Shown: positions 6,643 through 15,105, numbered from the stretch's first letter. The stretch: DNA of 17,179 nt from Colimorpha sp045591485 (GCA_045591485.1 JAZNSV010000165.1:1-17179), one strand, 5' to 3'. The notes: generated by a model from the sequence alone, not told the origin. Numbers and translations: made by a program.

Positions 6643-7254
6643 TTATTTGGAAACTTTCACATTGTCGATGAGCAGCCAATAGGCATCGCTGTCATTGTGA
6701 CGGAAGGCGATGCACACCTCCTTGCCTTTGTATTGGCTGAGGTCGAAGGTCTTCGTTGTAAAGGATTGGTAATCGGTACTGACACGCTCGGTCACGAGAG
6801 TGGCAATGGCTTTGAATGCGCCATTCTCGACAGTGCCCAGCATGGCAGAATACTGATCGGGATACTCGGCCTGGTAGTTGGACACCTGATAGGTCAATGT
6901 CGCTCCGTCGGACACATAGATCTTCGGCGAAACAAGGTAGTTGTCGGTCGTAAGCACTCCCGTCTCATTGATATAGGAGGCCGAAGCCATACAAGCGGTA
7001 CCATCGACGCCGCAGGGTTGGGAGAAATAGGACGAACTGGAAATCCAATTGTTTCCGTCGCCGTCGGCATCAATAACTGTCCAGCCGCCGGGAAGTCCGT
7101 TGTCGAAGTTCTCGTCGATAGTGGTGGGCAGATTGCTGGTGTTGCCACCGCCATTGTTACCGCCGTTTTCCTCTTCGTCTTTAGAGCAGCCAACGGCCAT
7201 TGTCATGCCGCACACGAGGGCAGCAATTGTCATGAAACTTGCAAACTTTTTCAT
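6643..7254 (-). CDS. Surface lipoprotein with one gingipain-type 'cleaved adhesin' domain
   Basis: 203 residues. A lipoprotein signal ends at C23 (MAVGC), followed by SKDEEE, which resembles the acidic export signal that sends Bacteroidota lipoproteins to the cell surface. A glycine/asparagine-rich spacer (30-41) follows. Residues 45-201 match the Cleaved_Adhesin jelly-roll domain found as repeats in gingipains RgpA/Kgp and haemagglutinin HagA of P. gingivalis: FDNGLPGGWTVIDADGDGNNW at about 50-70, SYINETGVLTTDNYLVSP at 93-110, and CIAFRHNDSDAYWLLIDNVKV at 181-201. In gingipains these modules bind haem, fibrinogen and other host proteins and contain metal sites. Here a single copy stands alone on a lipid anchor instead of following a protease. 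It starts 41 bp after secA with no consensus promoter visible, so it may be read through from secA. The domain is certain; the ligand is unknown. Confidence 0.85.
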   Translation of the reverse strand: MKKFASFMTIAALVCGMTMAVGCSKDEEENGGNNGGGNTSNLPTTIDENFDNGLPGGWTVIDADGDGNNWISSSSYFSQPCGVDGTACMASASYINETGVLTTDNYLVSPKIYVSDGATLTYQVSNYQAEYPDQYSAMLGTVENGAFKAIATLVTERVSTDYQSFTTKTFDLSQYKGKEVCIAFRHNDSDAYWLLIDNVKVSK

Positions 7255-7295
7255 TTTTTTAATTTTGGGGGTTGTTTTTAAATGTTTATATCTTA

Positions 7296-10200
7296 TTATT
7301 CCATAAGATCACGTCCATGACAATTTTTGTACTTCTTACCACTGCCGCAAGGACAGGGGTCGTTGCGGCCAACCTTCTTCTCGACATGCACCGGAGCAGG
7401 CTTGGCCGGCTGCTGACGCGAATTGTCGATGGCCTGGCGCTGCTGGGCGGCGGCACGGTCGAACTCGTTGCTGCGACCGGCACGCAGACCACGTTGGTCG
7501 TTCTGCGGTTGACGCGCCTCGCGCACCTGGCTCTCGTCGGGCAGCGGCAGCTGGGCACGGCTGAGGAAGCTCGTTATCTCGCGGTTGATGCTCAGCAGCA
7601 TCTGCTCGAATAGTTTAAAACTCTCAAACTTGTAGATAAGCAACGGGTCTTTCTGTTCGTAGGCCGCATTCTGCACACTCTGGCGCAGATCGTCGAGCTG
7701 ACGGAGATGTTCCTTCCACTGATCGTCGATAATGGCAAGGGTTATTCCCTTCTCGATGGCCAACTGCAACTCGCGGCCGTGCGTGTCATAGGCTTTCTTG
7801 ACCGGTACCACGACATTGAGCACTTTCTTGCCATCGGTGATGGGGAAGGCTACATTGATATAACGGGTGTTTTCCGCAATATTCTTAATGAAGGGCCATG
7901 CGTTTTCGCAAACACGCTGCATACGCTCGCGGTAGGCATTCCAGCACTGGTCGTAGAGCAGCTGTATGGCATCCTTGCGGTTGAGCGAGAGGAACTCGCG
8001 CTCGCTCATCGGCACCTCGTGAGCAAAGACCTTGATAACCTCGAGTTTGAAGTCTTCCCAATCGCTGCCTTCGGTGTAGAGCAACTCGCAAGTGTCGAAG
8101 AACATGTTGCTGATGTCAATCGAGAGGCGGTCGCCGTAAAGGGCATTGCGGCGCTTGTTGTAGATGACCGTGCGCTGGTTATTCATCACGTCGTCGTATT
8201 CGAGCAAGCGCTTACGCATACCGAAGTTATTCTCCTCGACCTTCTTCTGCGCACGTTCTACGGCTTTGGTAATCATCGAGTGCTGGATGACCTCGCCTTC
8301 CTGCAGTCCCATGCGGTCCATGATAGATGCCATTCGCTCTGAGCCGAACAGACGCATCAAATCGTCCTCAAGGCTTACAAAGAAGAGGCTGCTGCCCGGA
8401 TCTCCCTGACGACCGGCACGGCCTCGCAGCTGGCGGTCCACACGGCGGCTCTCGTGACGCTCGGTACCTATAATAGCCAGACCGCCGCGCTCGCGCACAT
8501 CGCCTTTAAGCTTGATATCCGTACCACGACCTGCCATATTGGTGGCAATGGTCACGCGACCAGGCTCACCTGCCTGCGCCACGATGTCGGCCTCTTTTTG
8601 GTGCAGTTTGGCATTGAGCACATTGTGCGGAATTTTCTTCAGTTTGAGCATCTTGCTCAGCAACTCCGAGGTCTCCACACTGGTTGTACCAACCAACACC
8701 GGACGGCCTTCGCCGACGAGGCGTTCCACTTCGTCGATAACGGCTTTGAATTTCTCGCGCTTGGTCTTGTAGACCATATCGTCCATATCCACACGGGCTA
8801 TAGGCTTGTTGGTGGGAATCTCGACAACATCGAGTTTGTATATGTTCCAGAACTCGCCGGCCTCGGTCGAAGCAGTACCGGTCATACCTGCAAGCTTCTT
8901 GTACATGCGGAAGTAGTTCTGCAGCGTGATGGTGGCGTATGTCTGTGTGGCGGCCTCCACCTTGGCGTTTTCTTTGGCTTCCACAGCCTGGTGCAGACCA
9001 TCGCTCCACCGGCGGCCTTCCATGATACGTCCCGTCTGCTCGTCGACAATCTTCACCTGGTTGTCCTCGGTCAGGATGTAGTCGACATCACGCACAAACA
9101 GCGTATATGCCTTCAGCAGCTGGTCCACGGTGTGCACCCGTTCGCTCTGCACCGCAAAATCGGAATAGATCTTGTCTTTGGCGGCTGCCTTTTCCTCGGC
9201 GCTCATGCTGGCGTTGTTCTCCACCTCGGCAATGGCGCTGCCTATATCGGGCAACTGGTAGAAGTTGGGGTCCTCACCGAGCGAGGTGAGGTATTCCATA
9301 CCTTTGTCGGTGAGCTCCACCTGGCGGTTTTTCTCGTCGATGACGAAGTACAGCTCATCGTCGATGATATGCATGTATTTGTTCTGCTCCTGCATGTAGA
9401 AGTTTTCCGTGCGAAGCAAAATGCTCTTGATACCGGTCTCGGAGAGGTATTTGATAAGGGCGTTGTTCTTGGGCAGACCGCGATAGGCACGCAGCAACTG
9501 TTTGGCGCACTCTTCTTCCGGCTTGGGGTCCGGATGTTCGGCAATGCCTTTCTTGGCTTCGGCCAGTATCTGTGTGACGAGCAGACGCTGTGCGTTGTAG
9601 AGTTTCTCGATGGTCGGCTTGAAGCGGTAGAACTCCTGTTCGTCGTCGTCTTTGCCCGTGGGGCCGCTTATGATAAGAGGCGTACGTGCATCGTCGATAA
9701 GCACCGAGTCAACCTCGTCGACGATGGCGTAGTTGTGTCCGCGCTGCACCAGTTCTTCGGGGTTGCGGCTCATATTGTCGCGCAGGTAGTCGAAACCGAA
9801 TTCGTTGTTTGTTCCGTAGGTGATGTCGGCATTGTAGGCCGCCTTGCGCTCGGGGCTGTGGGGCTCGTGCTTGTCGATGCAGTCCACACTCAGTCCGTGG
9901 AATTCGAAGAGCATACCCATCCACTCCGAGTCGCGCTTGGCCAGGTAGTCGTTGACAGTAACAACATGCACGCCCTTGCCCGGCAGGGCATTCAGGTATA
10001 CAGGCAGTGTGGCCACAAGGGTCTTACCCTCGCCGGTGGCCATCTCGGCAATCTTGCCGCTGTGGAGCACCACGCCGCCGATAATCTGCACATCGTAGTG
10101 CACCATGTCCCATGTAATCTCGTTGCCGCCGGCCATCCAGTGGTTCAAGTATCGGGCCTTGTCGCCGTCGATGCTTATCGAAGGATGCGTGGCAGCCAGG

Positions 10201-10613
10201 TCGCGGTCGTGGTCGGTAGCCGTCACCTCCACCACCTCGTTGGTGGCAAAGCGGCGGGCGGTCTCTTTCACCACCGCAAAGGCCTCCGGCAGTATCTCGT
10301 CCAGCACTTTCTGTGTCTTGTCGTAGCTGTGCTTCTCCAGTTCGTCGATGCGTTTGTAGATGTTTTCTTTTTCATCTACCGGCATGTCGTATTCTTCCTC
10401 TATGCGGCTACGCAGCTTGCCCAGTTCAGCCTCTTCTTGTTCTATAGCCTTTTTGATACGTTCTTTGAATTCTGTTGTCTTTGCACGCAGTCCGTCGTTG
10501 TCGAGGGCCTGAATGGCAGGATAGACCTTCAACGTGGCATCGAGATAGGGTTTCACAGCCTTGATGTCGCGCTGGCTCTTGTCGCCGAATATCTTGGTCA
10601 GAAAGTTAGCCAT
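7296..10613 (-). CDS. secA: Protein translocase ATPase SecA
   Basis: A 1105-residue SecA, the motor that drives unfolded preproteins through SecYEG. All exported proteins in this window with signal peptides would depend on it. Seen: Walker A ATGEGKT at about 192-198, DEAD-type Walker B VDEVDSVLIDDARTP starting near 298, MTGTASTEAGEFWNIYKLDV in the motor core, and NMAGRGTDIKL and GRAGRQGDPGSS of the second RecA-like lobe. There is a C-terminal SEC-C zinc motif with C1087, C1089, C1098 and H1099 (CPCGSGKKYKNCH). The length, with a charged insertion near 50-110 and in the motor, is typical of Bacteroidota, whose SecA exceeds the ~900 residues of E. coli. It has its own promoter. The downstream adhesin lipoprotein gene follows after 41 bp. 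Confidence 0.98.
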   Translation of the reverse strand: MANFLTKIFGDKSQRDIKAVKPYLDATLKVYPAIQALDNDGLRAKTTEFKERIKKAIEQEEAELGKLRSRIEEEYDMPVDEKENIYKRIDELEKHSYDKTQKVLDEILPEAFAVVKETARRFATNEVVEVTATDHDRDLAATHPSISIDGDKARYLNHWMAGGNEITWDMVHYDVQIIGGVVLHSGKIAEMATGEGKTLVATLPVYLNALPGKGVHVVTVNDYLAKRDSEWMGMLFEFHGLSVDCIDKHEPHSPERKAAYNADITYGTNNEFGFDYLRDNMSRNPEELVQRGHNYAIVDEVDSVLIDDARTPLIISGPTGKDDDEQEFYRFKPTIEKLYNAQRLLVTQILAEAKKGIAEHPDPKPEEECAKQLLRAYRGLPKNNALIKYLSETGIKSILLRTENFYMQEQNKYMHIIDDELYFVIDEKNRQVELTDKGMEYLTSLGEDPNFYQLPDIGSAIAEVENNASMSAEEKAAAKDKIYSDFAVQSERVHTVDQLLKAYTLFVRDVDYILTEDNQVKIVDEQTGRIMEGRRWSDGLHQAVEAKENAKVEAATQTYATITLQNYFRMYKKLAGMTGTASTEAGEFWNIYKLDVVEIPTNKPIARVDMDDMVYKTKREKFKAVIDEVERLVGEGRPVLVGTTSVETSELLSKMLKLKKIPHNVLNAKLHQKEADIVAQAGEPGRVTIATNMAGRGTDIKLKGDVRERGGLAIIGTERHESRRVDRQLRGRAGRQGDPGSSLFFVSLEDDLMRLFGSERMASIMDRMGLQEGEVIQHSMITKAVERAQKKVEENNFGMRKRLLEYDDVMNNQRTVIYNKRRNALYGDRLSIDISNMFFDTCELLYTEGSDWEDFKLEVIKVFAHEVPMSEREFLSLNRKDAIQLLYDQCWNAYRERMQRVCENAWPFIKNIAENTRYINVAFPITDGKKVLNVVVPVKKAYDTHGRELQLAIEKGITLAIIDDQWKEHLRQLDDLRQSVQNAAYEQKDPLLIYKFESFKLFEQMLLSINREITSFLSRAQLPLPDESQVREARQPQNDQRGLRAGRSNEFDRAAAQQRQAIDNSRQQPAKPAPVHVEKKVGRNDPCPCGSGKKYKNCHGRDLME

Positions 10614-10691
10614 ATATATTGTAATCTATTTTTCATTAAACATAATAATCCACAATTGTTTGCAGCAATTTTCATGCCAAACAACTGCTGA

Positions 10692-10721
10692 CAAAGATAC
10701 ATTTTTTTTTCAAATGTCCAA
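10692..10721 (-). promoter_or_regulatory. Consensus promoter for secA
   Basis: Read on the minus strand, TTG (10721-10719) and TATCTTTG (10699-10692) are separated by 19 bp. The leader to the ATG at 10613 is about 70 nt and A/T-rich. The element lies in the 152-bp gap after the C25 protease gene. Confidence 0.82.
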
Positions 10722-10765
10722 CTTTTTTTTTCACATTTATTAATACAAGTGCCCCAAAGGCCTGT

Positions 10766-13700
10766 CTACCTACGCACCACACGGCTCGTCGCCGTCTGCC
10801 CGCCTATGGTCATCTTCATCACATACACTCCTGCCGGCAGAGCCGTCAGGTCCACCCTGTCGGTCCGCTCGCCTTCTGTCATCTTCCGCCCGGCAAGGTC
10901 ATAGACATCTACCCTGTCCACCGTCGTGTCAAACAGCACCGTCGCCGTCGTGGGATTGGGATACATGCCTATTCTCACGTATCCCGGCGTGGTTATCCCC
11001 TCCACCCCGGTATTGAGCAGCAGCACCAGCACCGAGTCGCAGCCTTCTTCGCTGTACATGTATCGCACATAGGTGCCCTCTTCGGTGTATGTGTCGCCGT
11101 TCCATACGTATTCGTCTGCACCGTTCACCACCATGGTGTCGGTTGTAGAGTGGCCCACCGTCAGGTGCAGCGCCACCGTCGAGTCGCATCCGTACTGGTC
11201 CTGCAACAGCAGCACCATATCGGCCGACTCCGTGTATACCGAGCTGCCCACAGTGTAGCGGTCGCAAGCCACCACTGTGTCGGCGTATGTCTCGCTGCCG
11301 CGCACCTCGTAGTCTACCACCGTCAGGCTGTCGGCCGACACAACCACACCGCTCGACGCTGTCTGCGTCGCCACACTGTTGCCGAATGGGGCGTAGGCAT
11401 CGCCGATACACACATGGTCAGTGCGGTAGGTGATATTGCGTGCCGTGAACGGAAGTTCCACATCGTCAAGCAGCGCGCAATCCCAATGGGAGCTCACGCT
11501 GTAGTCTTTTTCATAGCTGAATTTGAAGGTGTGCTGACCCGGTTCGACAGCATATACCATCCGGTACCAGTCTTTTTCGCCCGAGTCGGAGAAGATTTCC
11601 TCTCCGTCTATGTAGAAGCGCAGCTTGTCGTATCCCGCCTCCGACGACACCATGCAGCGGAAAGCGATGCTGTCGGGTTGCGTCACATTGCAGGACAGCT
11701 CTATCGTCGACGTCTGGTTGTGCGTCAGCGTTCGCGCCGACCGCAGGCATAGGTTGCCCAGGTCGCTGCTGTCGCTCACTATCTCCCACGGATGTGCACC
11801 CTGGCTCCATCCTGCGGTGTGGAACGCGTTGCCCGCAAAGGTCTCCACCTCGCGCCTGCCCACAATCAATGCCAGGCTTTCGCCGATATGCACGTCGTGC
11901 GATGGGTTCACCAGCCTGGCCGTCAGCACAGCCGACGCACCCTCGGCAAGGCGGCTGTCCAAATGGATTGTGAAGGTGCGCTCCACACTCTGCCCATAGG
12001 CCAGCGTCACTGCCCCGCCGCCGGTCGGCGACACATTCACCAGCGCCGTCTGCGGCACCAGCTGCAGGTCGGCGGCCCTCAGCGTGGCAAAGCCTTTGTT
12101 GGTCAGTCTCACGGTCACATGACCTGTGCCGCCGCGCGGTATGGCACACGAATCCGATGCGTATTTCACCGCCACGTCTACTGCCTTCAGCGTATATCCG
12201 AACCGCGTGGCATACTGCTCTCCGCCGGCGCTTGCCACGCTCACCGTCACCGTTGCCGACTCGCCGTTGGCGGCATCGCCGGCCACAATCATCCTCAGGC
12301 CACCGAGCGCCACACTGCTCTGCGCCGCCACCGTGCCCACCACTATATCGTCGTGTGCAAAGCCGAGGTGCGGATTGTCGCTCGAAAGGTGCAGCACCAC
12401 ATCGCTGGCAGTGCCGTTGCCAAGGTTGGACAGCGTCAGCGTGCTCCGGCACGAGGCACCGGCCTCCAGCTCGCCGTCGGTCTCGATGGCGTTCACCGCG
12501 AGGCACGCGCCTTCGGTCGGCACAGCGGTCACCGTCATGAACATTGTCTTGTATTGCTGGGCCGAAGCCGTCAGCTCGTAGCTGCCTGCCTCCAGCCCGC
12601 CAGGCACCACGAGGTCCACCTCGCCGACCGTGCCCGCAAAGGCGGCGGCCACCACCTCTCCGTCATGTGTCAGCGCCACATAGGCAAACGGCACCGCCGC
12701 CACATGCAGTGTCGTGCTGCCCGCGGCCACCACCTGGTCGGCCGTCAGCGGCATATCGCCGGCCTGCGTCAAATAGGGCATCACCGACGGATCGCCCATC
12801 AAGTGGTATATCTCCCAGTAGTAGTGGGCCACCGAACCGCCATTGCCACTCTGCACGGCCATGTTGCCTGCCATGACAATGGAGCCCTGCGTCTCGGCCC
12901 ATTTCTCGTGCAATTCGTTGTGCGTATGGAACATGCGGTCGTATGCGCCCAGGTTGTTGGCCATGTAGTTCATCGACATCGTGACCGAGATGGTGTAGCG
13001 CACTCCCACCGACCAGTACACGTCGCTGCCCCAATACGAGCTGTTGCTGGCACCTATATAGCCCACCGCACCGCAGTAGTCGTCGCGCCGCAGCAGAGCC
13101 TCCCCGAGGCACACCGAATTGTCGAATTTGTTGCTCAGGCAGCAGTTGCCTATCATCAGACCGAAACGCTCGTGGTTGGTCATCTGCGCCACATGGTCTA
13201 CCGAGAAGTAGGGCGTTCCCCAGCAGTCGGACCCCCCGTGGGCGGTGTAGTTGATCAGGCTTGCGCCAAGGTCGTAGGTGGCACGCACAGCAGCGGCATT
13301 CTGTCCGGCGCTGCTGCCCATGGTGACTCCCTGCGCATTGGGCACTATCGACGTGTTGTTCTTAAAGTAGCGCACGTCGGTGAAGTGGTTGTTCTGGTTC
13401 ACGTAGTTGGTTATGGCGTAGTCCATCGTAGGGTCGCCGTGCGTGTAGCCGTAGTCGCCCGCGTTGCCGCCGTCCACACCGGCCACCATCACAGCCCTGT
13501 CGAGGAACGAAGGGTCGCCGAAAGCGTATTGCTCATACATCAGGGTCTTCTCTATCTGCGGCGTCAATTGCGAAAGGCTCGACGCCGAGAAGCGCCCGTA
13601 GTAGCAGTCGGGCACGTGGTCGCCGCCGCTCCACGTGGCGTAGTAGAGGTCGGTGACATGCTCGGCATCGGTCTGGCCTGTGAATGCCGGTATCTGGGCC

Positions 13701-14620
13701 ACGTCGCCCACCAGCAGCACATAGGTCGGTGCCGGCATGCTGTCGTTGGCACCGGTGTATTGGGCTTTGAGGTATGCCGCTATCGAGGTTGTGGTGTTGC
13801 CCACCTGCGGCTCGTCGGTGTAGGCCACATCGACCACAAAGCCTTTTCTCTGCTTCCACTCTACGAATTCGTCCAGCGCTCCACGAAACATGCTGTTGGC
13901 CACTATGGTGTAGCGCACCGGTGTCGCTGTGCTCACAGCCTTATGGTACAGGCCGTTGAGGCACTGTGTGCCGATGCCGAAAGCGGGCGTGTGGTGGCGT
14001 TCGAAGAGCTGCCTGGTGCCATGCTCGTCGGCATCGCGGTAGCTTATGCACACCGTGGCGCTGCGGCATACAACCACCTTGCGGCTCACAGGGTTGTATG
14101 CTGTCGGACTCAGCGTCAGGCGGGCCAGACGGCGGTCGCGGGCCACACCCACCGCCTCGACCTGCGCCATGGGCAGCGAGTAATATGCATCTGTATGGTA
14201 GACAGCAGAGTCCATCGTGAGCTGCGGCCTCGTGGTGTCGCTCTTGCTACGGTCGGGCTGCGCGGGCGCCAACTGAAGCGTCAGGCCCAAGGCCGAAGCG
14301 TCGAGGGTGTCATACACCGCGTCGGTCACCGTCACGTCGAACCCCTCGCACAAAGGCACCTCTATAAGCCATGCCGCCACCGGCACCGACGGCTTCCCTG
14401 CCGGAGCCGCGCTCTCGCAGCCACCGATGCCGAGGGTGCCAAAGGTCGTGCCGCACACATCGGTCGTGCCGGCACGCACACCATCGACGCTGAAGGCCAC
14501 CTGCAGACGGCTGTAGTCGTCGCGCTGCACCTCGGTGCGCAGCCCTTGGGCTTTGCCGCCAAGCGGCGCAGCCGCCATCACAGCAGCCGCCACAGCCAAC
14601 AAACATTTTCTTATATTCAT
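10766..14620 (-). CDS. Gingipain-like C25 cysteine protease with T9SS tail
   Basis: A 1284-residue secreted protease. Order: signal peptide 1-24 (GGKA|Q); N-terminal prodomain to about 225; C25 caspase-like catalytic domain about 235-620; Ig-like domain about 620-700; CARDB-like beta-sandwiches about 705-920; a jelly-roll domain about 925-1058; two ~35-residue repeats ending in GCDS (about 1122-1156 and 1171-1205); type A T9SS sorting domain from about 1215 (MYPNPTTATV). The catalytic dyad is H461 (YTAHG) and C494 (GNCC). Spacing matches gingipain K exactly (H444, C477). T459 and D533 (YWGSD) match Kgp T442 and D516, which hold the substrate lysine, so cleavage after Lys is predicted. The stretch YYWEIYHLMGDPSVMPY also parallels Kgp. 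Expected at the cell surface or released after sorting-domain removal. Family certain; specificity inferred. Confidence 0.93.
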   Translation of the reverse strand: MNIRKCLLAVAAAVMAAAPLGGKAQGLRTEVQRDDYSRLQVAFSVDGVRAGTTDVCGTTFGTLGIGGCESAAPAGKPSVPVAAWLIEVPLCEGFDVTVTDAVYDTLDASALGLTLQLAPAQPDRSKSDTTRPQLTMDSAVYHTDAYYSLPMAQVEAVGVARDRRLARLTLSPTAYNPVSRKVVVCRSATVCISYRDADEHGTRQLFERHHTPAFGIGTQCLNGLYHKAVSTATPVRYTIVANSMFRGALDEFVEWKQRKGFVVDVAYTDEPQVGNTTTSIAAYLKAQYTGANDSMPAPTYVLLVGDVAQIPAFTGQTDAEHVTDLYYATWSGGDHVPDCYYGRFSASSLSQLTPQIEKTLMYEQYAFGDPSFLDRAVMVAGVDGGNAGDYGYTHGDPTMDYAITNYVNQNNHFTDVRYFKNNTSIVPNAQGVTMGSSAGQNAAAVRATYDLGASLINYTAHGGSDCWGTPYFSVDHVAQMTNHERFGLMIGNCCLSNKFDNSVCLGEALLRRDDYCGAVGYIGASNSSYWGSDVYWSVGVRYTISVTMSMNYMANNLGAYDRMFHTHNELHEKWAETQGSIVMAGNMAVQSGNGGSVAHYYWEIYHLMGDPSVMPYLTQAGDMPLTADQVVAAGSTTLHVAAVPFAYVALTHDGEVVAAAFAGTVGEVDLVVPGGLEAGSYELTASAQQYKTMFMTVTAVPTEGACLAVNAIETDGELEAGASCRSTLTLSNLGNGTASDVVLHLSSDNPHLGFAHDDIVVGTVAAQSSVALGGLRMIVAGDAANGESATVTVSVASAGGEQYATRFGYTLKAVDVAVKYASDSCAIPRGGTGHVTVRLTNKGFATLRAADLQLVPQTALVNVSPTGGGAVTLAYGQSVERTFTIHLDSRLAEGASAVLTARLVNPSHDVHIGESLALIVGRREVETFAGNAFHTAGWSQGAHPWEIVSDSSDLGNLCLRSARTLTHNQTSTIELSCNVTQPDSIAFRCMVSSEAGYDKLRFYIDGEEIFSDSGEKDWYRMVYAVEPGQHTFKFSYEKDYSVSSHWDCALLDDVELPFTARNITYRTDHVCIGDAYAPFGNSVATQTASSGVVVSADSLTVVDYEVRGSETYADTVVACDRYTVGSSVYTESADMVLLLQDQYGCDSTVALHLTVGHSTTDTMVVNGADEYVWNGDTYTEEGTYVRYMYSEEGCDSVLVLLLNTGVEGITTPGYVRIGMYPNPTTATVLFDTTVDRVDVYDLAGRKMTEGERTDRVDLTALPAGVYVMKMTIGGQTATSRVVRR

Positions 14621-14677
14621 AATCCACAGTCTTTTACGTCATAATTCCATCGCCACATCCCACTCTCATACAGACTG

Positions 14678-14708
14678 CAAAGATACATAAAAATCTGCGA
14701 CGCTGCAA
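14678..14708 (-). promoter_or_regulatory. Consensus promoter for the C25 protease
   Basis: On the minus strand, TTG (14708-14706) and TATCTTTG (14685-14678) are 20 bp apart. The leader to the ATG at 14620 is about 50 nt. The -33 triplet falls at the edge of the 3' arm of the tRNA terminator hairpin, so the two elements overlap. Confidence 0.8.
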
Positions 14709-14732
14709 GTTTTTTTTCTCTGCAGCGTCGCA
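14688..14732 (-). terminator. Intrinsic terminator of tRNA-Ser
   Basis: A 12-bp perfect stem, TGCGACGCTGCA on the minus strand (14732-14721) paired with 14707-14696, encloses a 13-nt A-rich loop and is followed by GATTTTTATG. It lies 2 bp after the encoded CCA of the tRNA, as expected for a tRNA terminator. Confidence 0.82.
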
Positions 14733-14734
14733 AG

Positions 14735-14825
14735 TGGCGGAAAGACAGGGATTCGAACCCTGGGACCCCGCAAGGGGGTCAACGGTTTTCGAGCCCGCCC
14801 CGATCGACCACTCCGGCATCTTTCC
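14735..14825 (-). tRNA. tRNA-Ser, anticodon CGA
   Basis: A 91-nt class II tRNA with encoded 3' CCA. Acceptor GGAAAGA pairs with TCTTTCC, with discriminator G. The D-arm is of the serine type (GCCGGAGTGGTCGAT). The anticodon loop is CTCGAAA with CGA at 14791-14789, reading UCG. The long variable arm is GACCCC-CTTGC-GGGGTC, and the T-arm is CAGGG-TTCGAAT-CCCTG. The long variable arm and G73 confirm serine. An oddity: in the anticodon stem (GCGGG / ACCGT) position 31 is G and 39 is A, so the pair closing the loop is a G-A mismatch. It has its own promoter and terminator. Confidence 0.95.
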
Positions 14826-14868
14826 AGTCGTCGTCTCCGCCAAGCCCTCGCCCGGCGAAAATCGGGTG

Positions 14869-14898
14869 CAAAAGTACATCTTTTTTCCGACATGGCAA
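14869..14898 (-). promoter_or_regulatory. Promoter for tRNA-Ser
   Basis: On the minus strand, TTG (14898-14896) and TACTTTTG (14876-14869) are separated by 19 bp. The start of transcription would lie about 35-40 nt before the mature tRNA 5' end, leaving a short leader for RNase P to remove. Confidence 0.75.
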
Positions 14899-15005
14899 AA
14901 TGTTTTTTTCAAAGTGCACCGCCAGAACACAAAACACCGACTAACAATCAGCACATTGCACCATCAAAAAAAACAGCCGCCATCCATAAATCCTTTGAAT
15001 GTGTC

Positions 15006-15088
15006 GCCCCTACGGGGCTCGTTTGTGGAGGGTTTCTGTGTCCCGTGGGCTTGCGCCCACGTCTAAAATGTGTCGCCGCTAACGCGGC
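15006..15088. repeat. Cluster of three GC-rich hairpins
   Basis: GCCCC-TAC-GGGGC (15006-15018), CGTGGGC-TTGC-GCCCACG (15044-15061) and GCCGC-TAAC-GCGGC (15075-15088). The first and third are both preceded by TGTC, giving a shared GTGTCGCC opening, so they look like diverged copies of one module. No T-run follows them. Confidence 0.65.
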
Positions 15089-15105
15089 TGAACTTTAACC
15101 ACCAA

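Noticed and set aside
8454..10691. A 745-codon open frame on the + strand opposite secA
   Set aside because: A shadow of a highly conserved gene; composition is unnatural and no family is recognised.
11792..14644. A 950-codon open frame on the + strand opposite the C25 protease
   Set aside because: It has no recognisable domain, is rich in His/Arg/Ala as expected of an antisense reading of GC-rich codons, and the opposite strand is a clear gingipain-like protease.
14734..15066. Open frame on the + strand over the tRNA, beginning MAERQGFEPWDP
   Set aside because: This is the well-known spurious translation of the antisense strand of a serine tRNA.
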